Shown piece after piece: positions 47,758-58,721 of a stretch of DNA of 64,000 bases. This stretch comes from Flabesymbios commensalis (lineage: Eukaryota > Annelida > Polychaeta > Terebellida > Flabelligeridae). The position numbers were made by a program, and so were the translations under genes. The stretch covers positions 101,648,796-101,712,795 of the forward strand of contig OZ024902.1 in assembly GCA_964017125.1 (NCBI GenBank). The letters are read 5' to 3'. Each line of letters starts with the position of its first letter. Position 1 is the first letter of the stretch. Under the pieces are notes generated by a model. It worked only from the letters and a program-made list of their open reading frames with translations. It had not been told where the DNA came from and ran no database searches.

Positions 47758-48945
47758 CCGTAAAATTTCTAACTGTAGCCACATCTCCAATAGAAGCCGC
47801 CCCCCCCAACTTTTCAAATTTTTCTTTTTTTTTGACAAAAGTTTACTAATTTGAAAACCTCCAATGGAAGCAACAGGGCGACTTTTGAGATTTGTCAAAG
47901 ACCAAAATTTTGTTCAGCCCAAAACCTATTCAAGATTATCGGTATCTTAAATGGACAATGACCAGGTGTTTATCAAAACGGCTGCTGGTTGTGCTAGCAG
48001 AGAAGACACTATATAAGGCCAGATGGCTTCTGACTCTTTAGAGACATGAGGCGTTGTATCCACATTAAATGTGTGAAGATAGGGCAAATAATGTATCCCT
48101 GCAAGCTCTACAGTTGTTTTCATGTTAAGCCTACTTACTTACCGGTAGTCTAACAGATTGAAATATTTTTGGTAGACCAAATGTTGGTTCAATGTTGGGC
48201 CGGTGGATTAATCACTTCAATCCAACATTGGAAGAACATATTGTGTTTGCTGGGAATACAACCCACCCATCAAGGTAAACAGAAGGAGCTGACTAAAGGT
48301 TGTTTCACGGTTCAGCCAGCATCGCCGTGTGTGGCCACACATGAACAGTGTGTCAAAGTTTACCGAGACAGCTGATCACCATTAGGGGAGGGAGGTGTTC
48401 TTGTGGCCGTATGCTTATTTGCAAATAAGGCAGCACCAACTGCTGGTTCACTGGAGACACCATTTGTCAACATTTAGCCAACCCTGTTTTAACATCTTTG
48501 CCAGCTGTGCAGTCAAGTGACAACGTCCCATATCACTGACAGGCCTCGTTCAAGCATTGAAAGGTGTAGAGGGGTGTGCTTGCTGACTCACAGTGATATC
48601 ACATGTGCTGTAGACATTATTATTCATGGCATATCTTCATATTACATTCTCTGAACAATTTAATACATTGGATTGTAAAAAACCTTTAATTAGCGCTATG
48701 TAAAATAAACTTTCTGACCAATGTGAGCATCAATTTGATTCATAGGGCATATCTGTATTTGACCATTGGACATGAAGAGTTGGGTGATTTCTACCAGTAG
48801 TTGAGCGTGATAGCTGCGCGGGGATTTGATTTTTTATACAAAACCTCCAATACAAGGCTCCGCAAGTGGACATGGGGCATAGGGCACTGGAAAATGAATT
48901 TTTTTATTCTAATTAAAGCCAGGGATACAATTGGAAATTTTACGG
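47758..48945. mobile_element. 1.2-kb TIR element sharing its core with 39072-40679
   Basis: It starts CCGTAAAATTTCTAACTG and ends CAATTGGAAATTTTACGG, with TA on both sides (47756-47757 and 48946-48947). The core 47977-48830 aligns along about 850 bases with 39320-40345 (words ATTAAATGTGT, TTAATTAGCGCTATG, GACCATTGGACATGAAG). The ends are unrelated to CAGTAGATCC. A diverged P palindrome is at 48168-48254. No transposase is present. Confidence 0.78.
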
Positions 48946-49192
48946 TAGTGCTTATGTAATTTTACTGTGTGAAAAATCTATTTATGGACTCTTTAGCCAA
49001 TATACATCCTTTTCATGTACCCCAGATACACATTTTACGCTACAGAGAACAATCGTTTTGTTGTGACATCAATTATTAAAATTCATGTTGGACTCTCCGA
49101 CCGGACCTAGTAATAAATGTGAAGGTTTGATAATGAACACATTACATAATTTGTGTTTTTTACTTGAAACTATTGAAACTATCTTAATTATT

Positions 49193-49225
49193 AAGTCTCC
49201 ACCCACTATGTGGTGGTGGAGACTT
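49193..49225. repeat. Hairpin at the left edge of satellite array D
   Basis: AAGTCTCCACC (49193-49203) pairs perfectly with GGTGGAGACTT (49215-49225). Confidence 0.7.
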
Positions 49226-49269
49226 TTTGCTGAGTATGCATACTGGCCCTGGGGAATTTGCCTGGTAAT

Positions 49270-50700
49270 TTTTTTTTTGCGTTTTCCAGTTTCTCCAACG
49301 AAATCCAAGATGGCTGCCAAAATCCTATGGCGCACGCTAGAGCTTAAACCGCTTCATCGATTTGTTTCATGTTTGGTTTAAAGGAAAGACCTTACCCTGG
49401 CCGTGAGCTGAAAAGCTTTTGGTGTGATTCTGATCATAAAAACTTTTTGTATTTTAGCGGGTATTTCTGTTTTGCTCATTTTGGCCATTATCAAAATTTG
49501 GTAATATAGCCATACACCCCCACCGGATTATTTCTAAATATTTGCAGTAGGCCTATGCATATTGGCCCTAGGAAATTTGCCCTGTAAATTTTTTTCGGTG
49601 TTTTTCAGCTTCTTAATTCAACAAAATCCAAGATGGCCGCCAAAATCCTATGTCGCTCTCTAGAGCTTGAATCGCTTTATGGATTTGTTTCATGATTGGT
49701 TTGAAGGCAAGACCCTACTCTGCACATGTGATGATTAGTTTTTGGTGAGATTCTGATAATAATAACTATGATTTTTTTACGTTTCAGAATTTTAGCGAAT
49801 TTTTCAGTTTTGTTCATTTTGGCCATCATTAAAATTTGGTAATATAGCCATACACCCCCACTCGGATTATTTCTAAATATTTGCAGTAGGCATATTGGCC
49901 CTAGGAAATTTGCCCTGTAAATTTTTTTCTGCGTTTTTCAACTTCTTTAGCAAAATCCAAGATGGCCGCCAAAATCCTATGTCACTCTCTAGAGCTTGAA
50001 CCGCTTCCTGGATTTGTTTTTTGTTTGGTTTAAAGGAAAAACCTTACCCTGCACATGTGCTGATTAGTTTTTGGTGTGATTCCCATAATACAAACTTTGA
50101 TTTTTTTACGTTTCAGAATTTTAGCGGATATTTCAGTTTTGTTTATTTTGGCTATGATCAAAATTTGGTAATTAATATAGCTATACACCCGTGCTCGGAT
50201 TATTTCTAAATATTTGTTGGCCATAGGGAATTTGCCCAATAAATTTTTGGGGCGTTTTTCAGCTTTTTTAACAAAATCCAAGATGGCCGCCAAAATCCTA
50301 TGTCACTCTCTAGAGCTTGAACTGCTTTATGGATTTGTTTCATGTTTGGTTCAAAGGAATAACTCTACTTTGGATGTGTGCTGATTGGTTTTGTGTGTGA
50401 TTATGATAATAAAAACTTTTTTTTACTTTTTAGGATCTCAGCTGATATTTCAGTTTTGCTCATTTTGGCTAATATCAAAATTTGGTAATATGGTTATACA
50501 GCTCAAATTTTATCTTTTGTGTATGCTTAGTGGCCCTGAGAAAAAAGTCAGGAGAATTATTTTTCTTTTTTCATTTTTTCAACAAAATTCAAGATGGCTG
50601 ACGAATCACATGTTACTCTGAAGAGCTTGAACTGCTTCACCGATTTGTTCCAATGAAGCAACTTACCCTGGCCATATATTGATTAGATTTTGGTGTGATT
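49270..50700. repeat. Satellite array D, five units of about 312-330 bp
   Basis: AATCCAAGATGGCCGCCAAA begins units near 49306, 49630, 49960, 50280 and 50592. Shared words are CTAGAGCTTGAACCGC, GGATTTGTTTCATG, CCTTACCCTGCACATGTG and CCATACACCCCCAC. The array ends near GGGGCGGTTGGAGACGCAAG (50780), which partly matches the left hairpin arm. Confidence 0.82.
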
Positions 50701-50819
50701 CTGACATCACATTTTCACGTGGTTTACATAAAAATTTGGTGACAGTACTGTATTTCTCTATAATTAATGTAGTATGTGGGGCGGTTGGAGACGCAAGCTT
50801 TGCCCCTCAGGCAATTCTA

Positions 50820-52040
50820 GATGTGTTAAGTGATTTCAACGAAGCGTGGTGATTGTGATGACATACTGTTTCTCAGCTGGTTAATTCTGGCCTGAATTTA
50901 CTTCAACATGATCTTTTTCAGCTGATGACTTATAGCATGAATTTACTTCAACGTGATTTTTTTTAGCTAGCTACTTCTGGCATTAATTTTCATATACAGT
51001 ATGTATATTTACATATGTATATTTATATATACAGTAAATACCACTACCAGTACCAGGGTATACAACTTAAAATAATTTTCACTGGCCAGCCATTAGCCCC
51101 GGATCAAAATATACTGGCCCATGTGTCATGGTTGTGATTTTTTATCATTATCTATCTTGTAGTGGTTAATAACACCAACAGTGAAACACATGCTGACTGA
51201 ACATTGAAAGAGTAGGCCCTATTGGGCCGTCATATCCTGTGTCAAAGACTGGGAGAATGGCGGTAACATGTGCTCAATGTCCGGTGAACACGAGATGGTG
51301 ACCCAGTGCTGGTTCAATGCTGGCCCACTGTTTGTGATGCTGGCCTGACATTAAATCAGAGCTTGGTTAATGTATCGTGTACGCTGTGTGCTGACTGACA
51401 AGCTGCAATGCAACAATGTGTGTGCCTGCGCAAACAGTGTGTATGTATACCATCAGAACAACCACAGCTTAGCCAAGCCAGCAAAATAGCTCTGCTCAAC
51501 TGCTGGGCCAGCAGCTACAATGCTATCACAACATTGACACAATGATCGATGTCGTAACTCGTGGTACATGATACTATTAAAGATTAAAGGATTAAAGAAA
51601 GTTTTTACCCTATAAAAACCTTGGAGACTAAATGTTTTTTTTTCAATTTGAAATCATCATAAATGTCTTAGTTAGCTCTTTCCGATTCATTTGAATACCT
51701 ATGTTATGGGTATAAGGCTATTAGAAATAGTTTTACTCTTACAGCACGGGGATCGACTTTCTACATACGTCAGATTCTGACCATTAATGTCAATCCCCGC
51801 GCTGTGAGGGTTAAACAACAATATATCTTGCTCACAAACTAAGCAAGACAAGCAGTTCGTTGAAACACAATGCATGTTCTGTCGTAACCTACACACAACT
51901 GCACAAGGCCTGGCAGAAGACATCTATGTAAATTACATGGTCACCAGCCATGTGGGACGGCTACTCTTGGAAATCATCGGACCGATGCTATTGCTACCGA
52001 TAAATGGCTGATGGGCCGGCATTAATTTTATATCCTGTGT
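50820..52040. other. No gene; P copies and a short inverted repeat
   Basis: P-family copies lie at about 51281-51388 and 51478-51560. ACAGCACGGGGATCGAC (51741) pairs with CCCCGCGCTGTGAGGG (51796). No host frame is seen. Confidence 0.45.
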
Positions 52041-52120
52041 ACTTTGGGTACATGCTCCGCACTATTCTATTTTGGCGATTTTTGCCATAGACTTGGGCAT
52101 GTACCCAGAGTATATATAAC
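52041..52120. promoter_or_regulatory. Stem-loop followed by a TATA-like run upstream of the AKAP7-like gene
   Basis: ACTTTGGGTACATGC (52041-52055) pairs with GCATGTACCCAGAGT (52097-52111). TATATATAAC follows immediately. It lies about 530 bases before the first coding exon on the same strand. A promoter role is speculative. Confidence 0.25.
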
Positions 52121-52645
52121 ACTGATTTTATTAATACTTTGCGTACTGCACTTCAGTTAAAGTGGTTGGCATAGTGTAAATTCTCCCCCCGCCATATGGC
52201 ACAGAATTCCACTAAATTGCATCCAGATCTTATTGCTGATTGCCTTGGGCGTGAGGCCCTATAGAAGACACCAGAATGGAGCTCATCTTTAAACAGTTAT
52301 AGAAAAAAAAGAAGAGTAGGCCTGCATTCTTAGCTCTATATTTATTTTTCAATGTTTTTATTTATTCCATGTAAATCAGAACTAACCGGTAAGCCATGAC
52401 GAATGCAGTCATGTTATTTTTTCCACATGTGTGAATTAAATAATAATGTGTCTTTTTATTTTCAGATCCAGACCAATTTTCTATTATTCTTAGTGGTGGA
52501 GAGTACTAAAATGACATTTATCACTTTAGTAATTTCATCAGTTTTCTCGAGTTTTGTGCATAAGATTAGGCAACTGTTATTATTTGAGAATTCAATTGAA
52601 CAGGGTGTGGTTTTTCAGTAACTATACATATCTTCTAAACATACA

Positions 52646-53504
52646 ATGGCTTCGTCATCACAAACAGGAGGAAACATTGTTGGAGAGGATATTGGTGTTG
52701 TGCAAGTGAAGTCGCCACCATCTGTACTTTTGGATTTTCTGGAGAATAAAATTTGTACTCAAAACGTGTTGTCAGCTAATCAAGAAAAACTTGTGGATCA
52801 GTCAGGAAGGTATGAGGTGGACAAATATAACATATCTGGTTTGACCAAGAGATGTCTGTCATTATCATCGATATGTGATATCCCTGAACCTCCTCACAAA
52901 CATCCGAAAACCAACATATTACCATCAAACCTTTTATCAAAAGTTACTAATTTTGTGAAAGAAAAAAACAATGAGAACCACATAACTGACATTATTGATG
53001 AAAATGTAAATTCCATATTGTTCCCATCATCAGACACCCCACATTTACAAACCACACCTGTTGAAATCTCTATTCCATGTAAATCAGAAGTTGAGCTTTT
53101 AACCTCATTGGGGGATCGTGTTGTAACGTCTACAGTAGTGGATTCATCAACACAGTATAAACGTAGAAGAAAACAATCTCGAAGAAAGAAAAAGACAAGG
53201 TCTGTGTTTGCCCCGTCCCTATCTGTACCTGACTCGCTGGACCTACTCTGTCTCCATGGTGATAACAAATTCTATAATAACCAGGTAGTAAGTCATAGAC
53301 ATCGACAGGACACAGAATGTAGCTGTGTAGAATGTAACAATAACTCAGTGGATCAGATGGAGTGGGATCCTTGCTATGATGTGGAGGCTCAGAAAGAACA
53401 GGGAGTTTTGGAAGAATTTTTGGATCTGGATTTATCTACATCTATGGATTCTGTTGATGACCCTTCTCGAGGATCTGTCTTTAATGTCTCTGCACTATTT
53501 TCAG
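52646..53504 (+). CDS. AKAP7: AKAP7-like exon 1: long N-terminus
   Basis: It encodes residues 1-286 and one base of codon 287, ending at donor CAG/GTAAGT. It holds KRRRKQSRRKKKTR (172-185), a cysteine pair CSCVEC (226-231) and an acidic-hydrophobic LEEFLDLDLS segment (255-264). An acceptor-like TTATTTTCAG at 52456-52465 suggests a 5'UTR intron upstream. I know of no counterpart of this exon in vertebrate AKAP7. Confidence 0.82.
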
Positions 53505-56500
53505 GTAAGTAACTAGTTTACAATGAATGCAACAATTTCCTACATTAGAACAGCTCGAATAAAATTGCTGTGATTTAATATGTCGAAACAATACTATTTT
53601 CCATCACAATCAACTTTATATTTGTTATCACATATAGTACCCGGCATGCTACCGCAGCAGATCAGAGTACGGTACACATAAAAGATGATGTATATTTGAA
53701 ATTGTATCATTGATGTATAGAAATTTTGAACAGGATTTTGCCTTAATTGAATATCATGACACTTAATATGATGGGGTAAATCAAGGTTATTGAACTAAGT
53801 TTCATTGTGAAAGTGAGTAATGTTGTGTTTGACTCGTTAATATCTAAATTTATTTATAATTACATTTACAATGAATGTCAATATATTGAAAGAATGATTG
53901 TAGATGCTTTTGACCGGTCTTATAAGATGTACCAACGTAAGGAGAAGAAGCGATCAAGGAGCAAGAAGATTACAGATTACCATCCTTTATATAAAGAAAT
54001 TGGTGATTGTATGCATGCGCAAAGAAGGCCAAATTATTTTGTGGCTGTACAAATAAAGAATGAAAAGGTAAGATTGGAAGTGAATGAATATTGGCAAGAT
54101 ATAATGTTCAGCACGCTGTATGCATAAACATGCAAAAATTTTCAAGTCTGTAGATAACCATGGTTGGCCTGCACAACCACTGTTACACCCTTAGCCCTTT
54201 AACTGCCGGTCCCGATTAAATTCATTTCATCATTTTTTATTAGCCCATTAAATACCAGCTTTTGAACATAAATATAATAATAAAACTTAAGATTTGAAAA
54301 TCTTTAACCTCCATTTGATCAAATCTGTATAATTTTCACTCACTTGAAATTGTGGATCGCGTCAGCGAGACACACCTTTATGTGGGTGAAAATTCAAATT
54401 AAATAATTTGGCGGTTAAAGGTTTAAACCGCTAAGCGCGACTTCATATACATGTAGTTGCAGTTAACTTCCACCAGCATTGGGTGTTTTTCGCTCATTTC
54501 TCAGTCAATTCTTGATCAATTTCCATGCAATTTTGCAAGCACTCTTTGCAAGTATTCCGGTGCCTACCCTGACAATTTCGTGAAATTTGAGTGAGTATTT
54601 CTAAAGTTTGACATGTAGTAGGATTTTGAGACTAAAGCTAGAAAATAATGCTTGCCAAATTTCTTGACAATCGTATGAAAATTGTTCACTTTAGCGAAAA
54701 ACATACAATGGAGAAGTGACAGATTTGAAGTGATTTTACTTTAGTCATTTTAATCCTTTTTATTTACCCATTTAAATCACAGTTCTTGGCAACGAAATGT
54801 GTGTTTAAACATCAAGTTTTGCAAATGTTTGGTTCCAAATTCAACAAATATGAGCAATTTTCACCCAATTTTACGCGAGACACAATTTCAAGTAAGTGGA
54901 AAATTAAATTATTTCATTTAGCGTTTTTAGGGTTAAGACACCAGTCTAAAAAATGATAAAGTTCTCCCTTTATCAGACTTTATGTGGTTAAATGTAGCTA
55001 CATTGTACTTAAATTTATTGAACTTGATGATTCTATCTTTTAATTTTTTTCAGATCCAGAATCGAATATTATGTGTACAACATCATATGGTTAAAGAACA
55101 ACCTGCTTTGTCAGCTGCTGTAGTGAAACCAGCAACTCTACACTTAACACTGCTTGTTATGCATCTCACTGAAGAGCAGCTGCCTATGTAAGAAATACAT
55201 TATTGTCCACTTTCTTCTGACCTTGCACACATAATCTGGTAATCACATCAGTTCAAACAACTTTTATTTCCAACGGTTTTTATTTTAAGTTGTTTGAGAT
55301 TTAAATTGATGATGAATGTTAACATGATGTACACATATCTTTTATCAACTACTGCAAGCTTTTATGGAAAAAGTATAATTTATTTTATTATACAGATTTT
55401 ATTATACATGAGAAAATGTACGATCTTTATCCGACCAGTCCTAAGAAATCCATCTGGTCCTTCCATTTTCAATTGTGTGGAAACACCCCCCCTAAAAATG
55501 TTAAAAAGTATCTTTTTCGGAGGACTGAAATACCATTTCGTAAGGTGAAAATAAAAAAAATGCACTTTCCAATAGTTATTTTTTTTGTTACCCTGATACC
55601 TGGTCTGCATTTAACAAGTAATTTTTTGATATTTTTTTCCCTATTGCCTGCTCTAACCTTCTCTCCAAAAAAATGTGTAAACCACATTATGGAATACGTG
55701 TAGCCATATGTCTTCACAAGACCTTCAGAAACCTTGCATTCATTCATTCTTTCATTAATTATTCATTCATTATGCCGCCTTGCACTAATTTTTTTCAAAA
55801 TGTGGATAAAGTAGATCTATATTACATGTATGAATTTTATATTTATAGAGCATTCACAGCATTAGATAGATGCAAAGATATTATACTGGGTACTGCGAAA
55901 TCACAGGAGGTAGAAAATCAAGAAGAGCATGGAAGTCATATGAATATTGATCCAGAATCAGGAGAATTACATGAGTCTAGTCTATGTATATCCAACAGCG
56001 ACAGTAATGAGAGAACTTCATCATCAAGCAAAGAGTCTAGTATAGACAATTGTCATTCCCTGTTGCCACCCATTCAACTTAGTCTCTCAAAGATTGGAAG
56101 TTTCCGTGATGAAGTTGTGTTTGCACAAGTTGATCCAGGAAGAGACTTGGACAGATTACGTGAAGTTGCAGGTACAAAGTAGCCGCTGAAACAAATACTG
56201 ACAAATACAGCCCTGTTATGCAAATTAATAAGCCCTCATAACTAATTTGTAGTAAACATATAGCCTATGACAACAACTAAATACATAAGCAAACACAATG
56301 CCTGTCATACGAAATGATCATTGGCTGATAATTCATCAAAGAATTAGGTTATATTTTATTACCTACAACATGTATCAAGCTCTGAAATCTGATAAAAAAC
56401 ATATCTTACCTATATATCTCACCTTGCTATAGCTTTCTGAAGACATGTTGCACATGTTGAACATGTCTCAAGTTTGCATGTGATATCAGGTGTGTCTAAG

Positions 56501-58721
56501 CTGTTGCATTTCATTTTTTGCAAATTTGATCCCAAATTATGAGACAGAGAATCATCTATTTATTGGACACCTCTGAATGTGGACTTGTGCTCTGGCATAT
56601 GCATATTCTTGAAAATGTCATTACACAATCATTTACAATTTTATGAATGACAGGTTTTAGCTCCCATGATTTTGATAATCAGCACATGCATGTTATCTGA
56701 AGTTAGGATTTTTGTTTTTGTGTATGTAATACTTTGTTTTGTACATGTATGTTTGTTTGATTTATATCAGATATAGTTTCCCAATGCTTCAAAGACAGAG
56801 GCTTCTCATCTGGAGATGGAAAGGGTTTCAAAGCCCATGCAACTTTTATGAAACTATCAAAAGCGCCAAAATTAAGGAAGAAAGGTGAGACAGCCAGATG
56901 AGGTTCAGTAGCTGAATTACTATTAAAGACATATTAAAGACATACCGTATTTATTCTAATAAATGCTCATATTCCAATAAACGCCCACCCTCTTGATTTG
57001 AAAATAAAACGCGCGATCATGTACACTTTATGTTCATTAAAAAACTTTTTTAATAAGTGCCTATCCCCCCTGTAATCTCAGGGAGGGGTGTATCCTGATT
57101 AACGCCCTTGTCTTATAATAAAAAAAATATGGTAATTTCAAATCTGAAGAAATGTGTGATATATTGGTGAATGGTTTTAACATTGTTGGTTCTAAGAAAG
57201 GAACGATGAAAGTAGTACTGTATTGCTATTGTAGTGCATGCAGTCTTGATTTAGCTATTAACTATTTGTTACAGGTATCAAGAAGATATCTCCTCATCTC
57301 TACAGTAGCTATAAGCAACACAGATTTGGGAAACAAACAGTTTTGAATTTACAGCTGTGCTCAATGTTGAAGCCTAAAGACCCTTCTGGTTATTATCATG
57401 TCGATTATGCTGTTCCACTAGGTAACTACTATCATATTGTTTTTCATGCCATTGTGCTTGAAGATGTATTGTCATCCTAGTTCTGCGCCCCCAACACAAC
57501 TGCCATTTGTTTTGGCTACTGCTCCAATTTCCGTGAAACTGGTATACCAATACATGGCAATTTTCTTTATTTCTTCACCCACTGCAAGTCATCTTCATCC
57601 ACTACCAGTCGAGAATTGCGACAGCAATTCGCGGCTTGTAGTGGATGAAGATGACAATAGTAAATTCAGGCTTGAAAGGGTGAATGTGATAACTCAAAAA
57701 ATACTAATTAAACCTCTATTTTTTTCTATGAAATTGTGAAGTTACCCATGAGTATTGAGATGAACTAATTAGTGAACAGTAATTAGGTTTTAAAATTTCC
57801 ACAAATAACTTTCTTTCGACTTTAATCTTTTTAAATTCACAATAGTGCCTTGAAACTAGGTCCAAACATCTTGGCTTCATCAATTTTAATTAATCTATTT
57901 TATGTTCAGTTAAATGTTTGAAACTTTGTATTTTTTACGTTTTTTGGGTCTGCTAGTCTATTGGCAAAGTCTACTTTCAAGTAAGACCGAAAACGAGGCT
58001 GTGGTGGCCATTTTGAATTTATTGATTTTAATAAATCATTTTGCGAGTCAAATGGCAATGTGCGTTTTCATGTGCAACCAAAAACCAGGCTGTGGTGGCC
58101 ATTTTGATTTTAATGAAGCAATCTTCAAATATGTTCACCCTGCCCTGGAACGTTGTATAGAGTTTTTTTGCGGTCACAAAATATATTTTATTTTTTACCT
58201 TGTCACTGTCCATCTGAAAAATATTTTTTATTTGATTGTATAAGTTAGCTTACAAAATAAAATTCCATCTCATATTAATAAATAATTAAATACCTAACTT
58301 ATTAAAGTGTTTGTGTATTATGTCATTTCTACATACATGCTAATATTACTCAAAAATGTAATTTTAATGCAACAGTCTACAGGTAATCAATTATAATGCA
58401 TGTATTCCTGAAATTAAAATGATTACCCAGTACGTGTACATGTATCTTGAATTTTCAGTTCCAACTGAGCATGATGATAATTTTCCGGATGATGACGATG
58501 ATGATAATATTGGAGCTGACTGGAGTGATAGTGGAGCCAGTTCACCTATCAGTCACATGGGGGAGCAGCTTGTTAATCAGGCTCTAAGAGAAGCACTTCT
58601 CCAACTAAGCAGTAGATCAGACAGCCAGGCTATCAGCGGGTTGAGAGATGGTCTCCATTCTGTAGAAATCCTTGAAAAAAAGATCAACTGGAAATTTACA
58701 CAACCTTTTGCTCAGATCTAG
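52646..58721 (+). CDS. AKAP7: AKAP7/AKAP18-like A-kinase anchoring protein, seven coding exons
   Basis: Exons 52646-53504, 53904-54067, 55054-55187, 55849-56171, 56771-56884, 57275-57421 and 58459-58721 join in frame through consensus GT-AG sites to give 667 residues. Residues 1-286 are disordered, with a basic nuclear-type signal (172-185). A second basic run lies near 300. The AKAP7 2H-phosphoesterase-like domain follows: RPNYFVAVQI (328-337), first H-x-T at HLTL (H371, T373), second H-x-T at HATFMKLSK (H516, T518), LCSMLK and GYYHVDYAVPLG (571-582). In vertebrates this domain binds AMP or CMP. A DDDDDD tract leads to an amphipathic helix (about 614-632, LVNQALREALLQLS), in the place of the PKA regulatory-subunit helix. 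Human gamma-type AKAP7 is about half this length. An in-frame TAA at 52619 fixes the start. Role inferred: nuclear or cytosolic PKA tethering. Confidence 0.88.
53904..54067 (+). CDS. AKAP7: AKAP7-like exon 2: basic stretch and first beta strand
   Basis: It encodes residues 287-341, from DAFDRSYKMYQRKEKKRS to RPNYFVAVQIKNEK. The acceptor is GATTGTAG and the donor AAG/GTAAGA. NYF followed by a hydrophobic strand is the AKAP7 domain entry. Confidence 0.88.
54190..54935. mobile_element. Two hairpin-MITE copies in AKAP7-like intron 2
   Basis: TTTTCACTCACTTGAAATTGTG (54335-54356) pairs with CACCTTTATGTGGGTGAAAA (54375-54394). A second, diverged copy runs to TTTTTAGGGTTAAG (54934) with TTCACCCAATTTTACGCGAGAC inside. 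The ends carry CCCTTTAAC and GGTTAAA words. Confidence 0.5.
55054..55187 (+). CDS. AKAP7: AKAP7-like exon 3: first H-x-T motif
   Basis: It encodes residues 342-385, ending LHLTLLVMHLTEEQLP. The acceptor is TTTTTTTCAG and the donor CTAT/GTAAGA. It matches FHITLLVMQL of mammalian AKAP7. Confidence 0.9.
55849..56171 (+). CDS. AKAP7: AKAP7-like exon 4: domain middle with serine/acid-rich insertion
   Basis: It encodes residues 386-493. AFTALDRCKDII and the later IGSFRDEVVFAQVD match IDALLELKPFI and IGTFGNQVGFVKL of AKAP7. Between them about 50 polar residues (about 402-455, with runs such as ERTSSSSKESS) are extra, probably a surface loop. Confidence 0.85.
56771..56884 (+). CDS. AKAP7: AKAP7-like exon 5: second H-x-T motif
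   Basis: It encodes residues 494-531, including GFKAHATFMKLSKAPKLRKK, against FKPHLTFMKLSKSPWLRKN in mammals. The acceptor is TTATATCAG and the donor AAAG/GTGAGA. Confidence 0.92.
56945..57132. mobile_element. 188-bp TIR MITE in AKAP7-like intron 5
   Basis: It starts CCGTATTTATTCTAATAAA and ends with the near-complement of the same, AAAAAAATATGG, with TA on both sides. Internal AACGCCC words face each other. Related sequence lies at 61500-61660. Confidence 0.6.
57275..57421 (+). CDS. AKAP7: AKAP7-like exon 6: C-terminal part of the 2H domain
   Basis: It encodes residues 532-580. HRFGKQTVLNLQLCSMLK and PSGYYHVDYAVPL align with HRFGEEILYRIDLCSMLK and SNGYYHCESSIVI of human AKAP7. The acceptor is TTGTTACAG and the donor CTAG/GTAACT. 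Confidence 0.92.
57588..57655. repeat. Perfect 18-bp-arm hairpin in AKAP7-like intron 6
   Basis: GTCATCTTCATCCACTAC (57588-57605) is the exact complement of 57638-57655. Inner GAATTGC and GCAATTC extend the stem. It may be a MITE core or a structured intronic element. Confidence 0.6.
58459..58721 (+). CDS. AKAP7: AKAP7-like exon 7: acidic tract and PKA-anchoring helix
   Basis: It encodes residues 581-667 and TAG at 58719-58721. The acidic run at 587-595 precedes HMGEQLVNQALREALLQLS, an amphipathic helix in the position of the mammalian LVENAVLKAVQQYL. The 27 residues after it are not recognised. Confidence 0.82.
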
